Source of the DNA: Paulownia fortunei | Taxonomy: Eukaryota > Streptophyta > Magnoliopsida > Lamiales > Paulowniaceae | Direction: 5' to 3' | DNA length: 64,000 nt | Assembly: GCA_019321725.1 (NCBI GenBank) | Contig: CM033115.1 | Span: forward strand, 1,488,001 to 1,552,000 | Part shown: positions 61,873-64,000 of the stretch, piece after piece | Layout: the number at the start of each line of letters is the position of its first letter | Position numbering within the stretch: position 1 is the first letter of the stretch | Notes under the pieces: generated by a model | Databases searched by the model: none | What the model was told of the DNA's origin: nothing | Seen by the model: only the letters and a program-made list of their open reading frames with translations | Translations under genes and position numbers: made by a program

Positions 61873-62702
61873 TCAGGAAGTGGCCACCCAAAGAGAGGCT
61901 TCCCAATTACTAAATCCTCTGTTTCCATGGCCGCTTTCTTGCACCTACTTAGCCTTTGAAATTTCTCGACTCCCATTTCCAAATTCATTTCTCCATCAAA
62001 TTCTTCATTTTCTGGTTCATCGCTTCTGGGCTCGTCGATTTCCTCTTCCTCCGCCATTTCCCCGCCGCACTCTTCTCCATTTTTCACTTCTTCTTCGCGG
62101 GCAGAGGTGGTGGTCGCCTCCGAGTCGAAGCCCGTCAAGAGGCACAGCCTGAGTCTGCCGTCACTCCTCTCCGCCTGCAAACAAGAACTCCTAAACGGCT
62201 TCTCCACCGCTTCAATGATCAGCCTTCCGCCTTCTCTATGGCGGCGCACTTGCAAAGAACTCGGGCCTCTCATTGTAGTCAGCGGCGGCGGGAAGTTCTT
62301 GATTTTCCTGCAAAAATTCGCCTCCGCATTGGAGTCAGCGGCTTCAATTTCTTGTTTTGATTTTTCGAGTTCAGCCCTTTTGTGGGGCGGTGAATTCGAG
62401 GGATAGAATGACGGCGAGGAGGAGGAGAAATTGGTGATGCTGCTCTGGGTGATGATTTCAGTGCATGTTTCACTACCTAAATTTTCAGTGCACAATTCCA
62501 GGAATTTTACGTTGAGTCTTGAAAATGATGAATTTCTAGCTAAAGGGTGTGTGTAAAAGCTCTCATATTTTTCCACTGATTCTTTAGGGAGAAAATCCCA
62601 GTTGCCAAATTCAAGATTTGTGTGTGTGTGTGAGTTTGCTTTTTGCACCACTTGAATTATAAAACTAGGGGGCGAAGTTGTACAATTTTGATAGAATAAC
62701 AA
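61873..62702 (-). pseudogene. FAF: FANTASTIC FOUR-type gene, copy 2, probably broken at both ends
   Basis: The minus-strand frame shows the FAF family order: NWDFLPKE, YTHPLARNSS, the diagnostic FLELCTENLGSETCTEI, the FAF domain (FPPPLTTMRG, SLQVRRHREGGRL, CLQAERSDGRLRLCL), an acidic stretch and GVEKFQRLSRCK. FAF proteins are small nuclear/cytosolic regulators of shoot meristem size. Two defects are visible. The frame is open to about 62790 but has no ATG before the family core, so the usual N-terminus is missing. Near 61938 one base is absent relative to copy 1, so the last ~24 codons are read in the wrong frame. The copia LTR starts immediately beyond the position of the original stop. It may be a young pseudogene; a shortened product is not excluded. 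Confidence 0.85.
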
Positions 62703-62808
62703 TAGGTCGATGGAGGGTTCATATATGGCAATGTGTCTAGAATTAATTAATGTTGGAAATGCAACTTTTGAGATACTGAATCTCTTTCAGTTTATATGAT
62801 ACGTTCAC

Positions 62809-64000
62809 ACTGGTGGAGTTTCGGGAAGTACTCGTGCTCAGCATGGCTTGTATGCTTCTGATGGTGTTTAGTTGTCACGGCTTTTTGTATTCTTGTCGTC
62901 TTGATTGTTGAATGAATGCCATTGGGCATGCTCTCTTTTAGTTCAGTTTTTTCTGAAGCATGAGACAATTTCTGTATTACAGAGCTCATGCGTCACGCAG
63001 GTGCAGCTAAAACATCATCTCCAAATGATCAAATTTTGAATCGACACAGAGACCGATTAAGGTTTGCATCTCCAGGGAAATAAATGTAAGTTTTCAATAG
63101 TTTCTTAAAAATGCTCCAGTTGATGTTTGCAATATTTATCTCCTTTCTCAAGCACGTGAGCACAATATGCAGTTTTGGGGACACAATTGGTGCTGGTTGA
63201 GAAAATGGACTGCCATGCCTGTGAGTAAATTGATTTTTGTTGCAATGCAACTGGTATACAAGTATATCCCGTTTTCTCACTAGAGTTGTGCATGGAGCTC
63301 TCCTTGTCGGAAGTTTTATTTTATGACATAATCATAGTGTCTACCGGCCGTAACATCATGTATGAAATAATGTGCTATACAAGTATACACAAGGAAGACT
63401 TCAGATTTTGTTCCAAGTGTAAAATTTATGTCTATTTTGAAAGTGTATTGTATGCTTCCTTTTTTTTTTTTTTTTCCCTGTGCAGTAGTATGTGATCTGA
63501 GTTTGGCTTGATGGAATAAATATGGTGGTTATTGTAAGCTTCTGTTTTGATTTGTAATATGTTTGATGTTTCACTATTAAATTGCTAACTTCTAGCAAAT
63601 ATTGGCATTGCTTCCCAGCCTCATATATATAACTTAACATAAGCTTCTGTTTACTCAAGCTCATCTCTCATAAGCTCGATTAATGCAAAAGAAAAATCTA
63701 ATTTTTTACTAACTTAGTGAGAAACACCACCTTCAAAGTTGGATAATCGTGGGTTGGCATTGCTTGTTTGAATACAAAGAAACATGATTTCTTGCAATGG
63801 CTATGATGCAGGTAAGAGGAAGAAGGTGCTGTCTGCTGTGAACCTGACTCAAGAGCCAAAAAGTGATCAACCATGGTGTTTCCCAACAAATGCACATTAT
63901 ATTTTCCTTAGATGATTAAATTTTCAATCAAAATGTTGGCCAAGAAGAATCTCAAATAATTCTCTATTATAATCTAGAAAAACAGATTTGTTTAGTTGGT
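62809..64000 (+). repeat. Segmental duplication, copy 2 (kinase 3' end and flank)
   Basis: Matches 20808-21949 and then 24909-25100 without the intervening ~2.96 kb. The left breakpoint is inside the kinase intron 16 sequence. It continues past the window end. It carries three deletions relative to copy 1 (near 63212, 63370 and 63615). Confidence 0.9.
62983..63083 (+). pseudogene. Orphan copy of kinase exon 17
   Basis: The acceptor tattacag and the 33-codon last exon of the MAPKKK are kept to TAA, with substitutions (MRHAG for MRQAG, PNDQ for PKDR). No kinase exons precede it; upstream is the FAF copy on the other strand. It cannot make a kinase. Confidence 0.9.

Noticed and set aside
61880..62406. 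Plus-strand frames of 90-134 codons
   Set aside because: Antisense shadows of FAF copy 2; the minus strand has the family motifs.
1..64000. tRNA, rRNA or other structured RNA genes
   Set aside because: No cloverleaf with A/B boxes or rRNA sequence was recognised by eye; a tRNAscan or Rfam search would decide.

Overview
The window is nuclear DNA of a eudicot plant. Genes are split by many short introns, intergenic DNA is very AT-rich, and there are many LTR retrotransposons and small non-autonomous repeats. The protein families (NPK1/ANP kinase, PNC carrier, CYP79, FANTASTIC FOUR) are plant families. I cannot name the species; an asterid is only a guess.

Layout. 1-1.7 kb: last exon of a GPI-anchored glycoprotein gene (+). 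2.9-13.5 kb: two tandem, apparently intact genes for a peroxisomal adenine nucleotide carrier (PNC type, both -), five exons each; intron 1 of the left copy is swollen by a mitochondrial-like insert and a MITE-like repeat. A small two-exon candidate gene (-) lies between them. 15.8-21.1 kb: a complete 17-exon NPK1/ANP-type MAPKKK gene (+). 21.1-25.4 kb: its 3' region, split by a ~3 kb insertion that looks like a solo LTR. 28.3-30.3 kb: a complete two-exon CYP79 gene (+) with a TATA box and an unusual repeat cluster upstream. 30.3-47.7 kb: AT-rich intergenic DNA with a gag-only Ty3/gypsy element carrying two tandem arrays, several MITEs, a 193-bp foldback and G-rich tracts. 47.7-62.7 kb: two decayed copia elements (both -), back to back, framed by two broken copies of a FANTASTIC FOUR (FAF)-type gene; a 1.6 kb solo LTR with a perfect 5-bp target duplication sits inside the first. 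62.8-64.0 kb: a second copy of the kinase gene's 3' end, without the ~3 kb insertion.

Genes together. As far as I recall, the Arabidopsis neighbours FAF4, ANP3 and a GPI-anchored protein gene lie side by side on chromosome 3, so GPI protein - kinase - FAF here looks like an ancestral block opened by the PNC pair and by repeats. The carriers supply ATP to peroxisomes, the kinase acts in cytokinesis and stress MAPK signalling, and the CYP79 makes aldoximes from an amino acid. They form no pathway. The most unusual content is the local duplication and shuffling history (kinase tail, FAF copies, a repeat present three times) and three GC-AG introns in two gene families.
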